DNA of 36,105 nt. It comes from Deltaproteobacteria bacterium. GTDB lineage: Bacteria; Desulfobacterota; DSM-4660; Desulfatiglandales; Desulfatiglandaceae. The notes beneath the pieces were generated by a model. The model made no database searches. It saw only the letters and a program-made list of their open reading frames with translations, and was not told the origin of the DNA. Within the stretch, counting starts at the first letter, position 1. The number at the start of each line of letters is the position of its first letter. The stretch covers positions 1 to 36,105 of the forward strand of contig JAIPDZ010000008.1 of assembly GCA_021737425.1 (NCBI GenBank). The letters are read 5' to 3'. Below are positions 7,798-17,692 of this stretch, one piece after another. Made by a program: the position numbers and the translations under genes.

Positions 7798-7825
7798 TTG
7801 ACTGAATAGAGATGTTCTGTATCAT
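7798..7825 (+). promoter_or_regulatory. Candidate sigma70 promoter for uvrC (TTGACT-N16-TATCAT)
   Basis: Hexamers read directly at 7798-7803 and 7820-7825. Confidence 0.5.
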
Positions 7826-7827
7826 TA

Positions 7828-7845
7828 TTGCATACAAATATGCAA
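7828..7845. promoter_or_regulatory. Perfect inverted repeat TTGCATA-CAAA-TATGCAA, candidate operator
   Basis: 7-bp perfect arms with 4-bp spacer, 3 bp downstream of the candidate -10 and in the divergent intergenic region. Confidence 0.5.
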
Positions 7846-7900
7846 CCTCTTTCCACGGCCGTGCCCATGAGCCCATAGGAATGACCCAGGATACCCGGAC

Positions 7901-9787
7901 ATGAATAGCAGAACTCTTATTCCGCTCAGCGAGCAGCTAAAACGAAATCCGCTTCCCCAGGGACCGGGGGTGTATCTGTTTAAGGATGCACAGGATCGAG
8001 TCATCTATGTGGGGAAGGCCAAAAATCTTCATAAGCGGGTTTTGTCCTACTTCAGGCCGGATGCGGATCTCTCCACAAAGACGGTGCTGATGATGAAGCG
8101 GGCCCAGGGACTGGGGTCCATATTGACGGCCACCGAGAAAGAGGCCTTTATCCTTGAAAGCAACCTGATCAAAAAATACCTGCCGCGGTATAACATCATA
8201 TTACGGGATGACAAGCGCTACCCCTGCCTTCGGCTGGACATTCATTCTCCGTTCCCGCATCTGCGCATTGTCAGAAAGATAAAAAAGGATGGCGCCCTCT
8301 ATTTTGGTCCGTTTTCTTCGGCCAATGCCGTTCGCAGTACCCACAGGGTGATCGACCGGGTGTTCAAGCTTCGCAAATGCAGACACCGGGAGTTGAAGAA
8401 ACGATCAAGACCCTGCCTGAATTTCCAGATGAATCGATGCTTGGCCCCCTGTTCCTACGCTATTTCCCCTGAACAATACGGCGACATCGTGCACCAGGTC
8501 CGGCTCTTTCTGGAGGGGCGAAACCAGGAACTCCTCAAACGTTTACGAAAAGACATGGATATTGCAGCTGCGGCATTGGATTTTGAAAAAGCGGCCGGGA
8601 TCCGGGACCAGATTGCGGCCATAGAAAAAACAGTGGAACGTCAGCATGTGGTTTCCCCCAGAATGGAGGATCAGGACGTGATCGGCATTTCCCGGAAGGG
8701 GAACCTGCACCAGGTGGTCCTGCTGTATGTCCGCAAAGGGTATTTGATGGGGACCCGCGGCTACCTCTTCAAGGATAAAACGGCTTCCCCTTCGGATATT
8801 TGTCAGGCCTTCTTAAAGCAGTACTATGCCCGTGGCGTCTTTTTACCCGCACAGATCCTTCTGTCTCATCCTGTTGAAGATCAGGCTGCCATCAATGAGT
8901 GGCTTTCCGGTCTGGCCGGGAAAAAGATCCTGATTCGGACCCCCCGACGGGGAGAGAAAAGAAAATTGATTTCCATGGCGGTTACCAATGCGGAGAATCT
9001 GCTTCAGCGACAGTCCGCAGATGCACAGGAGGATATTATGGATCGTGTCCAGCGGGCCTTAGGGTTACACAACCGCCCCAGGATCATTGAGGGACTGGAT
9101 ATTTCCAACCTCCATGGAGGCATGGCGGTGGGATCGGTGGTCTCTTTTGTGGGAGGGCAGCCCCATACAGCCGATTACAGAAACTATCGAATCAAGGACT
9201 TTGACGGCATTGATGATTACGGCATGATGGGCCAGTTGGTTGCACGGCGGTTGAAACAGGGCAACCTGCCGGATCTCTTTGTCATTGACGGCGGTAAAGG
9301 TCACCTGCGAGCGGTCAAGCGGGTGGTAGACGGATATGCGCGGGAGGCCGCCCTGCGGAAAGGATATGCAAAGGCTGCTGATACCCGTGGCCCTGTGCCG
9401 GGTCTTTTGTCCATTGCAAAACCGGATCGAAGCCGAAAAGAGACCTCCGACAGGATCTACATCCCCGGGCGGAAAAATCCGTTACCGTTGAGAGACGATG
9501 ACCCGGTTCTCCTGTTAATGATGCATATCCGGGACGAAGCCCACCGTCGGGCCATCGGGTATCACCGGAACTTGAGGAACAAAGGCCTGACCCACTCGGA
9601 CTTAAACGACATCCCCGGCGTGGGTCCCAAACGGAAGCAGCGTCTACTTCAACATTTCAATGGGTTACAAGAGATTTCGCAGGCCAGCGTAACGGCCCTG
9701 GAACAGGTCCCCGGCATCCATCACACCTTGGCCGAAGCCATTGCCTCTTTTTTCAAAGAGGGCCGGTCGTTTACGGAAGGAGGGTAA
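7901..9787 (+). CDS. uvrC: Excinuclease ABC subunit C
   Basis: GVYLFKDAQDRVIYVGKAKNLHKRVLSYF GIY-YIG motif; UVR region; C-terminal HhH (DLNDIPGVGPKRKQRLLQHF). Confidence 0.97.
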   Translation: MNSRTLIPLSEQLKRNPLPQGPGVYLFKDAQDRVIYVGKAKNLHKRVLSYFRPDADLSTKTVLMMKRAQGLGSILTATEKEAFILESNLIKKYLPRYNIILRDDKRYPCLRLDIHSPFPHLRIVRKIKKDGALYFGPFSSANAVRSTHRVIDRVFKLRKCRHRELKKRSRPCLNFQMNRCLAPCSYAISPEQYGDIVHQVRLFLEGRNQELLKRLRKDMDIAAAALDFEKAAGIRDQIAAIEKTVERQHVVSPRMEDQDVIGISRKGNLHQVVLLYVRKGYLMGTRGYLFKDKTASPSDICQAFLKQYYARGVFLPAQILLSHPVEDQAAINEWLSGLAGKKILIRTPRRGEKRKLISMAVTNAENLLQRQSADAQEDIMDRVQRALGLHNRPRIIEGLDISNLHGGMAVGSVVSFVGGQPHTADYRNYRIKDFDGIDDYGMMGQLVARRLKQGNLPDLFVIDGGKGHLRAVKRVVDGYAREAALRKGYAKAADTRGPVPGLLSIAKPDRSRKETSDRIYIPGRKNPLPLRDDDPVLLLMMHIRDEAHRRAIGYHRNLRNKGLTHSDLNDIPGVGPKRKQRLLQHFNGLQEISQASVTALEQVPGIHHTLAEAIASFFKEGRSFTEGG

Positions 9788-9824
9788 TGCCGGGTCCGCA
9801 CAGCATTATGGCGATCCCTATTCC

Positions 9825-10040
9825 TTATTCCTCTACGGGTATCCCCCACCAATCCTGTTGCTGGGATTTCTGACCGGTCGCTGGAGTGGGGTGTTTGTAG
9901 CCGAACCAGCTGTATTTGAGGTGATCCCAGTTTTTGTACATGGTGCTGTGCTCCCAGAATCCGGACTCTTTGGCCGCGGCGCCACATCCACAAAGGAATA
10001 ATCCAGCAACAATCAACAAAAACAGTTTTTTCATTATCAT
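9825..10040 (-). CDS. Small predicted lipoprotein, unknown function (71 aa)
   Basis: MIMKKLFLLIVAGLFLCGCGAAAKE signal and lipobox; RBS ggggagg upstream. Confidence 0.7.
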   Translation of the reverse strand: MIMKKLFLLIVAGLFLCGCGAAAKESGFWEHSTMYKNWDHLKYSWFGYKHPTPATGQKSQQQDWWGIPVEE

Positions 10041-10200
10041 TCTCCTCCCCTTGATTCTGATCTTATCCCCTCCGGCAATCGTACGGTGTTGCCGTGACTC
10101 TTTATACAGCCTCTTCCTATGCTGCCGGAAGTTGCCTTTTACCTAAGGGTGAAGTATATGAAATCCGTAATAAGATTACAAGGAAAATCAGCCCTTGCAG

Positions 10201-11568
10201 TCAACCGCTCATTCGCAGGAAAATGGTGACCAGCCCCAAGTATATAAACAGACTCAGGATATCATTGGAGGTGGTGACGAAAGGGCCTGCGGCCAGGGCC
10301 GGGTCCACATTGAATCGTTTAAGGGCCAGGGGCACCGCCGCACCGATCAAACCGGAGATGAGAATAATGAGGGTCAGGCTCAGGGTTACAATGATCCCCA
10401 ATCGATAATCCCCGAGCCAGAGGCCTACAATCACCCCCAAAAGGGGTCCGCATACCAGGCCGTTTATGAGGGCAACCCGCAGTTCCATGCACAGCCGCTT
10501 TCCGATGTTCACCAGACTGATATCCCCGGTGGCCAGGCCCCTTACCACCACTGTGGCCGCCTGGGTGCCGGTATTCCCCCCCATGGCCATGATGACCGGG
10601 AAGAAAAAAGAGAGGGCGATCATCTTTTCAAGGGAGGCCTCAAACTGATTGATAACCAGAGCGGCAAATACACCGCCGAAAAGGGCCCCGACCAGCCAGG
10701 GCAATCTGGCCCTTGAGATTTTCAGACTCGATTCTTCCGTAATCTCCTGGGCGATGACACCTGCCATCAGGGACATATCTTCATCCGCCTCATCCTCCAT
10801 CACATCGATAATATCGTCATAGGTGATCCGGCCCACCATCCGGTTGCGGTCGTCCACCACCGGGATATTGACCAGGTCGTATCGCTTGACCAGCTGAACC
10901 ACCTCCTCCTGATCGGCGCCGGCGTTCACTGAGATCACCTCGCGGTTCATGACGTCACTGATTTTGGCGTCCGGAGACTCAATAACCAGATCCTTAACCG
11001 ATATTACCCCCAGCAGCCGGCCGTGGTCATCTGTCACCCATATGTAGTAGAGATTTTCTACCTCCTTTCCGCTCTCTCTGATGGAGTCGATGGCATCCTG
11101 CACGGTTTCATCGGCCCTGACCGCAACAAATTCAAGGGCCATGATCCCGCCGGCCGTATCGTCCGGGTAGGGGAGCAGCTTCTCGAGTTCTATGGAGACT
11201 TCATCGCCGAGAGATCGAATCACCGCTTTTGCGCGATCTTCGGGCAGGTCGCCCACCAGATCGGCCGCATCGTCCGAATCCAGTTCCTCCACGATCTCAG
11301 AAATGGACTTGGTGTCCAGATCTTTGAGGATGCGTTCCTGAATCGGGTGCTCTATCTCTACGAAGACCTCCCCGGCCCCCTCGGGTTCCAGCAACTTAAA
11401 AAGGAAGAGTCGCTCATCCGCGCCCAAGTGTTCGATGAGATCCGCCAGGTCAGCGGGCCGCAACTGGTCAATCACCCGTTCCAGTTCGTCCGCCCTTTTT
11501 TGTTCAATGAGTTCCTTGACGTCCTCTACCAGGTCGGCGTCAATGATTCTCCCTTTAAAATCGGTCAA
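10201..11568 (-). CDS. mgtE: Magnesium transporter MgtE
   Basis: MgtE N-domain, CBS pair, GGNTGTQAATVVVRGLATGDI transmembrane motif. Confidence 0.96.
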   Translation of the reverse strand: MTDFKGRIIDADLVEDVKELIEQKRADELERVIDQLRPADLADLIEHLGADERLFLFKLLEPEGAGEVFVEIEHPIQERILKDLDTKSISEIVEELDSDDAADLVGDLPEDRAKAVIRSLGDEVSIELEKLLPYPDDTAGGIMALEFVAVRADETVQDAIDSIRESGKEVENLYYIWVTDDHGRLLGVISVKDLVIESPDAKISDVMNREVISVNAGADQEEVVQLVKRYDLVNIPVVDDRNRMVGRITYDDIIDVMEDEADEDMSLMAGVIAQEITEESSLKISRARLPWLVGALFGGVFAALVINQFEASLEKMIALSFFFPVIMAMGGNTGTQAATVVVRGLATGDISLVNIGKRLCMELRVALINGLVCGPLLGVIVGLWLGDYRLGIIVTLSLTLIILISGLIGAAVPLALKRFNVDPALAAGPFVTTSNDILSLFIYLGLVTIFLRMSG

Positions 11569-11594
11569 TTTTCACCTCCTTTAACAGTGGATGC

Positions 11595-12605
11595 TTATTT
11601 CTTTCCCTTAATCCTTGCAAGGATTAGTTTTTCCAGATCCATGTCTTTACCGGTTGCCTGATGAATCTTTTCCAATGGGACTTCGGCCCGAGCCGCACTC
11701 TTGTGGCCCCCGGCAAGGCCTTCCCACGAACCGAACCACTTTTTGGCGCGATCTCCCGCATCTCCCCTGATGTCCGCGTTTCGGATAATAACAATGAGTT
11801 TTTCTTCGTGTACCCCGGCCACCACGCTCCATTGAGCCTCTGCGAGTTTCATGAAAAAATCAGCGATAATCACCAGATGGTCGGGGTTGGAGAGCTTATC
11901 CATGTAAACAAATGCCTTATCCCTGACCAGAGTCAGATGTTCCATGGCAAATCGGAGCTGGTCCAAGGTATCCCGGGTTATTTCCGAGGACTCAATCTTT
12001 TTTATGGTGTTCATGTTGGCATAGCGGTAGAGATATTGAAAGGCGTTGATATCTTTGGGGAGCGATTCCCTGACAAAAGCATCGGTGTCTGTTTTGATGC
12101 CGTAAAAAAGGGCCGTGGCAAGGCGCGGGGAAGGGGTAATTTTAGCGGCCCTGAGATATTCGGTCATGATGGTGGAATTGGCGCCGTAATCCTCTCTGAC
12201 ATCTAAGAAACGGGCCTTTGTGGAGGGTAAGAGGGGATGATGATCGATGACAATATCAAAGAGGTGATTCTCGAACGGTTTATAATGCGCCGGCTGCGAA
12301 TCCACTATGGCCCATCTCTTGATTTTCCGTCCCCTCATGGAACGGATGCGGGTTTGCTTGATCTTAAGCAGTTTGATCAAGGCCAGGTTATCCGGACGTT
12401 CAATGGGATTGACGTGGTACAGCACAACCCGCTTGACCCTTCGCCACATAAGCCGCTTCAGGGCCAGGGCACTGGCCATGGCATCGGGGTCGGCACTCAT
12501 GACGACCCCCAACGGTTCATCCGAGTCCAGGGTTTCAAAAAGTCGGGCGCACCTTTCCGTGGCCGGCATTGATTTGGGAAGGGGATGGTCCATGAAAGAT
12601 GTCAT
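11595..12605 (-). CDS. DHH-family phosphoesterase (NrnA-like)
   Basis: MSADPDAMASALALKRL, VDSQP, VIDHHPL; start at ATG 12605 (AGGAG RBS) preferred over ORF start 12773. Confidence 0.85.
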   Translation of the reverse strand: MTSFMDHPLPKSMPATERCARLFETLDSDEPLGVVMSADPDAMASALALKRLMWRRVKRVVLYHVNPIERPDNLALIKLLKIKQTRIRSMRGRKIKRWAIVDSQPAHYKPFENHLFDIVIDHHPLLPSTKARFLDVREDYGANSTIMTEYLRAAKITPSPRLATALFYGIKTDTDAFVRESLPKDINAFQYLYRYANMNTIKKIESSEITRDTLDQLRFAMEHLTLVRDKAFVYMDKLSNPDHLVIIADFFMKLAEAQWSVVAGVHEEKLIVIIRNADIRGDAGDRAKKWFGSWEGLAGGHKSAARAEVPLEKIHQATGKDMDLEKLILARIKGKK

Positions 12606-12730
12606 GAAAGTACTCCTGCTGCATGGTTTATCCGTCTCGAAAACCCGGTCATGAGACTTGATAGCGGTTGGTTCACCGTACTTCAGGTACATGCAAAAGG
12701 CAATACCATAAGGGGGTATCAGGTAGAGGA

Positions 12731-13516
12731 TCACCAGGGACAGAGCGCTTCCAAGTACTTTATACTGGGCCACAGCGCCTCTGCCCTGTGCGGCTCCAGG
12801 GTTATGGTGTGCGGGGATCTGTCTAAGGCATTGAGATGATGGAACAGTTTTTTGAAATCAATGTTGCCGGTCCCCAGCGCGAGGTGATCATCCCGGCTGC
12901 CGGTGTTGTCGTGCAGATGGAGTTGGACCAGAAAAGGCGCCAGGGTTTCCACCCAAGTTTCCATGGGGGCTGAACCAAAGACCGACTGGTGGCCTGTATC
13001 CAGGCAGAAGCCGACCGCCCGGGATTGAAGGGGTTTTAAAAGCTCGCCCAATTCCTGAGGGGTTTGTTCGTAGACATTTTCCAAGACCAGCACCGAGCCC
13101 GCGTTTTGAATCTTATCCCCGGCCCATGTCCAGAAACGGAGACTGTTTTCGAGCCAGGTATCGCGAATGTGCCAGTATCTTCGATGATCATATCCCGTGT
13201 GACAGACCACGGTCTTGGGTTTAAAAACGGGCACTATCTCCATCAGTTGCTCAAACCGATGCCGGGTGACGGCCCTGATTTCGGGATCCGGGGACCCGGG
13301 GGAGAGATCCATGAAAGGGCCGTGGAGGGTCACATGTAATGCGTTTTGGTGGAGTCGTCTGGCCATAGCCCCCAATTCAGCCGGAGTGTATCTATCCAGG
13401 GCATCGGCATCAAACCCGATTTCCGGGTTGAGTCCATGCTGGATAAAACGATCCAGGTAGGATTCATAGAACATCTTACAGGGGATATTGACTTGGAGGG
13501 TAGGGGTCATCTTCAT
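12731..13516 (-). CDS. Sugar phosphate isomerase/epimerase (TIM-barrel, AP endonuclease 2-like fold)
   Basis: ALHVTLHGPFMDLSPGSPD, VCHTGYDH, LVLENVYE, GFCLDTGHQSVF, HLHDNTGSRDDHLALGTG. Confidence 0.88.
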   Translation of the reverse strand: MKMTPTLQVNIPCKMFYESYLDRFIQHGLNPEIGFDADALDRYTPAELGAMARRLHQNALHVTLHGPFMDLSPGSPDPEIRAVTRHRFEQLMEIVPVFKPKTVVCHTGYDHRRYWHIRDTWLENSLRFWTWAGDKIQNAGSVLVLENVYEQTPQELGELLKPLQSRAVGFCLDTGHQSVFGSAPMETWVETLAPFLVQLHLHDNTGSRDDHLALGTGNIDFKKLFHHLNALDRSPHTITLEPHRAEALWPSIKYLEALCPW

Positions 13517-13543
13517 ATTTGTCTACATTTTGCATAGGGGACA

Positions 13544-13572
13544 TTGACAAGGTGTAAGTATTGGGTTATACG
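13544..13572 (+). promoter_or_regulatory. Candidate sigma70 promoter TTGACA-N17-TATACG
   Basis: Hexamers at 13544-13549 and 13567-13572 upstream of ORF 13606. Confidence 0.6.
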
Positions 13573-13605
13573 GAATTTTGATTTTCCTTATTATGGCCTG
13601 ATTTC

Positions 13606-13950
13606 ATGAAAAAAGCAATTACTTCACCCTTATGTTCCGCATTCGTCATCCCCGGACTGGGTCAAATCATCAATGCTGATTTGAAAAAAGGGATCATCCT
13701 TTTGTGCGGGGTCTTCCTGTTGTTTGTCTTGGGGATCATCAAGCTGGTCCGGCTCATCCATGCCGTGTTCCCATCCGGTGAGATTTCATCCGCACCCCCG
13801 GAGATACTCAATAGGCTCAGAGCAGAAGACTTTTCCGTCTTGTGGTGTATCCTCGCGGCCTTTGCAATCCTCTGGCTTTACTCGGTGATTGACGCCTTTT
13901 GGAAGGGACGGAAGATGGATCACATCGAGGCGGGGGGAGGAGACACATGA
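13606..13950 (+). CDS. Small membrane protein, TM2/DUF5683-like
   Basis: 114 aa, SAFVIPGLGQIINADLKKGIILL start and several hydrophobic segments. Confidence 0.7.
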   Translation: MKKAITSPLCSAFVIPGLGQIINADLKKGIILLCGVFLLFVLGIIKLVRLIHAVFPSGEISSAPPEILNRLRAEDFSVLWCILAAFAILWLYSVIDAFWKGRKMDHIEAGGGDT

Positions 13951-14279
13951 AGGGCTACCTGATCGACGAATTTTCTCCCCCGGACATGAAAAAGATCATC
14001 GCATTTCTCGAAAAAGTGGCCATTCGTTCCAGCCTGGAACAGATCTTCTGGATTCCCGTCCCCCGGGATATGCTCAGCACGACCCAGTTCCTCCACACGG
14101 ATTGTCAACCCCATGTGTTTGCCCTGGAGTTGGGAGATCAGTGGATCAAGGCGGAGTTTTTTGTCCGGACCCTGAAAACCATGCGGTGTGACTGTCCGGG
14201 ATATTGCACTCCACAGCAACGAGAATATGTGTTGAATTTTACCAACGGCATGTTGGATCAATTGGGGATTTCCACCTGA
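13947..14279 (+). CDS. Conserved hypothetical protein (CDCPGYC motif)
   Basis: ATGA start/stop overlap with upstream gene; 110 aa from ATG 13947 (MKGYLIDEFSPPDMKK...). Confidence 0.7.
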   Translation: MKGYLIDEFSPPDMKKIIAFLEKVAIRSSLEQIFWIPVPRDMLSTTQFLHTDCQPHVFALELGDQWIKAEFFVRTLKTMRCDCPGYCTPQQREYVLNFTNGMLDQLGIST

Positions 14280-14314
14280 GGCGTCTTCTTTATTCCTGTG
14301 GCCCTACCCCCGTG

Positions 14315-14716
14315 TTACGTCTTTTCAAAAAGGATCTTGCGGATCTTTTCTTTGACAATATGGGATGCCTCTTTTTCACCGAACACCCCCACCCGTATAA
14401 TGACCTTGGTCTTTTCCGATGATTCATAATTCAGTTTGAGATTGACCGGCTTGCCGTCCTGAAACTCAGCCCAGATGGTGCCTGAGGTAATGTCATGCTG
14501 GGACCGCTCAATGGTACAATCCATTTCCTTGAGGGCCTGTCGGGAGGCATCCCAGGTCTTTTTGAAAGGGGCCTCGTAAATGACGATCAGGGCGCCTTCA
14601 TAGAATTTGTACCCGGCAATACCGGCTGCAGCCCCTGCTCCGGCCAGGAGCATTGCACCGCATCCGCTGGACAGAAACCACAAGGCGCTCAACAGTAGAC
14701 ACTTTCCCTTGGTCAT
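14315..14716 (-). CDS. DUF3568-like lipoprotein
   Basis: LSSGCGAMLLAGAGAAAGIAGYKFYEGAL ... ERSQHDITSGTIWAEFQDGKPVNLKL. Confidence 0.75.
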   Translation of the reverse strand: MTKGKCLLLSALWFLSSGCGAMLLAGAGAAAGIAGYKFYEGALIVIYEAPFKKTWDASRQALKEMDCTIERSQHDITSGTIWAEFQDGKPVNLKLNYESSEKTKVIIRVGVFGEKEASHIVKEKIRKILFEKT

Positions 14717-14831
14717 AATCCACTCCCCTCTCCATTTTGGATGAACCCCGTTTTTCTGAACAAAATTTTCTCATACAGGCTAACGCCGGGCGTGTCAACC
14801 TCAGATTATGCATCATTGACCGATTATGAAA

Positions 14832-14860
14832 TTGACTTGACCCAGGGGTTCTGATAATTT
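14832..14860 (+). promoter_or_regulatory. Candidate ileS promoter TTGACT-N17-TAATTT
   Basis: Hexamers at 14832-14837 and 14855-14860, upstream of ileS start 14894. Confidence 0.4.
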
Positions 14861-14893
14861 GCCCTTTTATCAAAATTCCCGGAGGCGCGTTTT

Positions 14894-17692
14894 ATGGACT
14901 ACAAGCAGACATTGAACCTACCCAAGACAGCTTTTCCCATGAAGGCCAACCTAATCCATAAAGAGCCCGAGATGATCGCAAAATGGGATGAAGAGGATCT
15001 TTATCAGGTTATTCGCAAGACCTCCAAGGGACGAAAGCCATACATGCTTCACGACGGCCCCCCCTATGCAAACGGACATATCCATATGGGTACCGCCTTT
15101 AATAAGGTCCTCAAGGACATCATTATCAAGTCAAAGCAGATGGCTGGTTTTGACACCCCGTATGTGCCGGGATGGGACTGCCACGGCCTACCCATCGAAC
15201 ACAAAGTGGATGGGGAACTCGGTCCCAAAAAGAAAGAGATGACCCAGGCGCAAATCAGAGGATTCTGTAGACGGTATGCTGAAAAGTACATTGACATTCA
15301 GCGGAATGAATTTAAACGCCTCGGCGTTCTGGGGGAGTGGGACAATCCCTATCTGACCATGAATTTTCCGTTCGAAGCCACCATTGTAAGAGAATTTGGG
15401 AAATTCGCATTAAACGGCAGCCTCGTCAGAAGCAAAAAGCCCATCTACTGGTGTACCTCCTGTCAGACCGCGCTGGCCGAGGCAGAGGTGGAATACGAGG
15501 CGCACAGCTCCCCTTCCATCTTTGTAAAGTTCCCCATGATTTCAGACCTGTCGAATCTGGACCCTCTATTTAAAGGAAGATCGGTGTCCATCGTCATCTG
15601 GACCACTACGCCATGGACCCTCCCTGCCAACCTGGCCATTGCCCTTCACCCGGATTTTGAGTATGCGGCGGTAGAGACTGATGGGGGTGACATCATGATC
15701 CTTGCCGAGGGCCTCGTGGATAGTTGCATGCAGAAATTCGGCATGGAACCCTATCAGGTGGTAAAACGCCTCAAGGCGGCGGATTTGGAGCATTTACAGG
15801 CGAGGCATCCCCTGTACGACCGCTCGTCCGTGATCGTGTTGGCTCCGTATGTGACCCTGGAGGCGGGTACCGGATGCGTGCATACGGCGCCGGGACACGG
15901 ACGTGAAGATTATGAAACCGGGCTTGAATACAATTTGGATGTGTATTCACCGGTGGATGGAGCGGGGCGCTTCACTCCGGAGGTGGAGTTTTTCGCGGGG
16001 ATGGAGGTGTTTGCAGCCAACCGGGCGGTCAACGACAAACTGACCCAAGTGGGGGCCCTCTTAAAGGAGGAAGAGATCATCCACGAATATCCCCACTGCT
16101 GGCGATGCAAAAAACCGGTCATTTTCCGATCCACTGAACAGTGGTTTATCTCCATGGAAAAAAACGGGCTCAGAGAGAAGGCCCTCAATGCCATCCGGAG
16201 AGTCAACTGGATTCCGTCGTGGGGTCGGGAGCGGATCTATAACATGATTGCCAATCGTCCGGATTGGTGTATATCCCGGCAACGCTCCTGGGGAGTACCC
16301 ATTACGGTATTTTTCTGTGCAGCGTGCGGCGAGGTGGTTATCTCCCAGGAGATCATCGACCACATTACGGCAATGGTGGAGACATCAGGTGCGGATATCT
16401 GGTTCACTGCGTCGGAAAGAGAACTCTTGCCGCCTGGCACCCGGTGCCCTGGGTGTGGCTCTGAGCGGTTCCAAAAAGAGACCGATATCCTGGATGTGTG
16501 GTTTGACTCCGGGGTCAGTTATGCCGCGGTAATGGAGCAAAGGGATTATCTAAACAGCCCCTCGGACCTCTACCTCGAGGGAAGCGACCAGCACAGAGGC
16601 TGGTTTCACAGCTCGCTCCTGTGCTCTGTGGGGACAAGAGGGGAGGCCCCTTACCGCAACGTGCTTACCCACGGGTTTGTGGTGGACGGCGCCGGCAAGG
16701 CCATGCACAAATCGGCGGGAAATGTCATCGCCCCGGAGGAACTGATCAAGAGTTACGGCGCGGAAATCCTGAGACTTTGGGTGGCTGCCGAAGACTACCG
16801 GGACAATATCCGACTATCCCAAGAGATCCTGCAGCGGCTCACCGAGGCCTATCGTCGCATTCGAAATACCTGTCGGTACCTCCTGGGAAATCTGAATGAT
16901 TTCAACCCCGAGACCGATGCCGTTCCCTACGAGGACATGGAAGAGCTGGATCAATGGGCACTGAACCGCCTTTGGGAATTGAACGACCGTTTACTCAAGG
17001 CGTATGACGCATTCGAATTCCACCGCGTTTACCACAACCTCCACAATTTCTGCGCACTGGATTTATCCTCCTTCTATCTCGATATCATAAAAGACCGGCT
17101 GTATACGTCGGCCGAACAGGCCGCCATCAGGAGATCCGCCCAGACCGCCATGAACGCCATCCTGGAGACCCTGGTCAGGCTTATGGCGCCTATTCTTTCC
17201 TTTACGGCCGACGAGATCTGGCAATACATGAAAGCGGAGGATGCCCCCTTAAGTGTCCATGCAGACGTGTTCCAACGGTTGGATGATCAACACAGAAATA
17301 AGGCCCTGGCCCAGCGCTGGGAGGATGTGGTGGCGGTTCGAAGAGAAGTGACCAAGGCCTTGGAACTGGCCCGAAAGGAGAAAACGGTCGGGCATCCCCT
17401 GGATGCGGCCATCATACTGGGCCTATCCCCGGAATTAATGGAAAAATTGATGCGGTACAGGGACCAACTGAGATCCATTTTTATCGTCTCAGACGTCACC
17501 TTGATCCCTCTGGACGAACTGAAAGAGGGGATGGAAAGTGAAAATCTCCCGGGGGTAAAGGTGCTGGTGTTGCCCTCTTCGGAACCTAAGTGTGAACGCT
17601 GCTGGGTGCACGACCCCACCGTGGGTCAAACCCCTGAACATCCCACTCTCTGTAATCGATGCCGAAACGTACTAAGCGAAATTACCGGGTAA
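14894..17692 (+). CDS. ileS: Isoleucyl-tRNA synthetase
   Basis: 932 aa; DGPPYANGHIHMGTAFNKVLKD; WDCHGLPIEHKV; KAMHKSAGN (KMSKS variant); C-terminal zinc site CERCWVH...CNRC. Confidence 0.97.
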   Translation: MDYKQTLNLPKTAFPMKANLIHKEPEMIAKWDEEDLYQVIRKTSKGRKPYMLHDGPPYANGHIHMGTAFNKVLKDIIIKSKQMAGFDTPYVPGWDCHGLPIEHKVDGELGPKKKEMTQAQIRGFCRRYAEKYIDIQRNEFKRLGVLGEWDNPYLTMNFPFEATIVREFGKFALNGSLVRSKKPIYWCTSCQTALAEAEVEYEAHSSPSIFVKFPMISDLSNLDPLFKGRSVSIVIWTTTPWTLPANLAIALHPDFEYAAVETDGGDIMILAEGLVDSCMQKFGMEPYQVVKRLKAADLEHLQARHPLYDRSSVIVLAPYVTLEAGTGCVHTAPGHGREDYETGLEYNLDVYSPVDGAGRFTPEVEFFAGMEVFAANRAVNDKLTQVGALLKEEEIIHEYPHCWRCKKPVIFRSTEQWFISMEKNGLREKALNAIRRVNWIPSWGRERIYNMIANRPDWCISRQRSWGVPITVFFCAACGEVVISQEIIDHITAMVETSGADIWFTASERELLPPGTRCPGCGSERFQKETDILDVWFDSGVSYAAVMEQRDYLNSPSDLYLEGSDQHRGWFHSSLLCSVGTRGEAPYRNVLTHGFVVDGAGKAMHKSAGNVIAPEELIKSYGAEILRLWVAAEDYRDNIRLSQEILQRLTEAYRRIRNTCRYLLGNLNDFNPETDAVPYEDMEELDQWALNRLWELNDRLLKAYDAFEFHRVYHNLHNFCALDLSSFYLDIIKDRLYTSAEQAAIRRSAQTAMNAILETLVRLMAPILSFTADEIWQYMKAEDAPLSVHADVFQRLDDQHRNKALAQRWEDVVAVRREVTKALELARKEKTVGHPLDAAIILGLSPELMEKLMRYRDQLRSIFIVSDVTLIPLDELKEGMESENLPGVKVLVLPSSEPKCERCWVHDPTVGQTPEHPTLCNRCRNVLSEITG

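Noticed and set aside
11569-11594. M-box (Mg2+) riboswitch upstream of mgtE
   Set aside because: Only 26 bp separate mgtE from the upstream gene.
14717-14893. T-box leader upstream of ileS
   Set aside because: No AGGGTGG-type T-box sequence or terminator/antiterminator pair seen; too short for a typical T-box leader.
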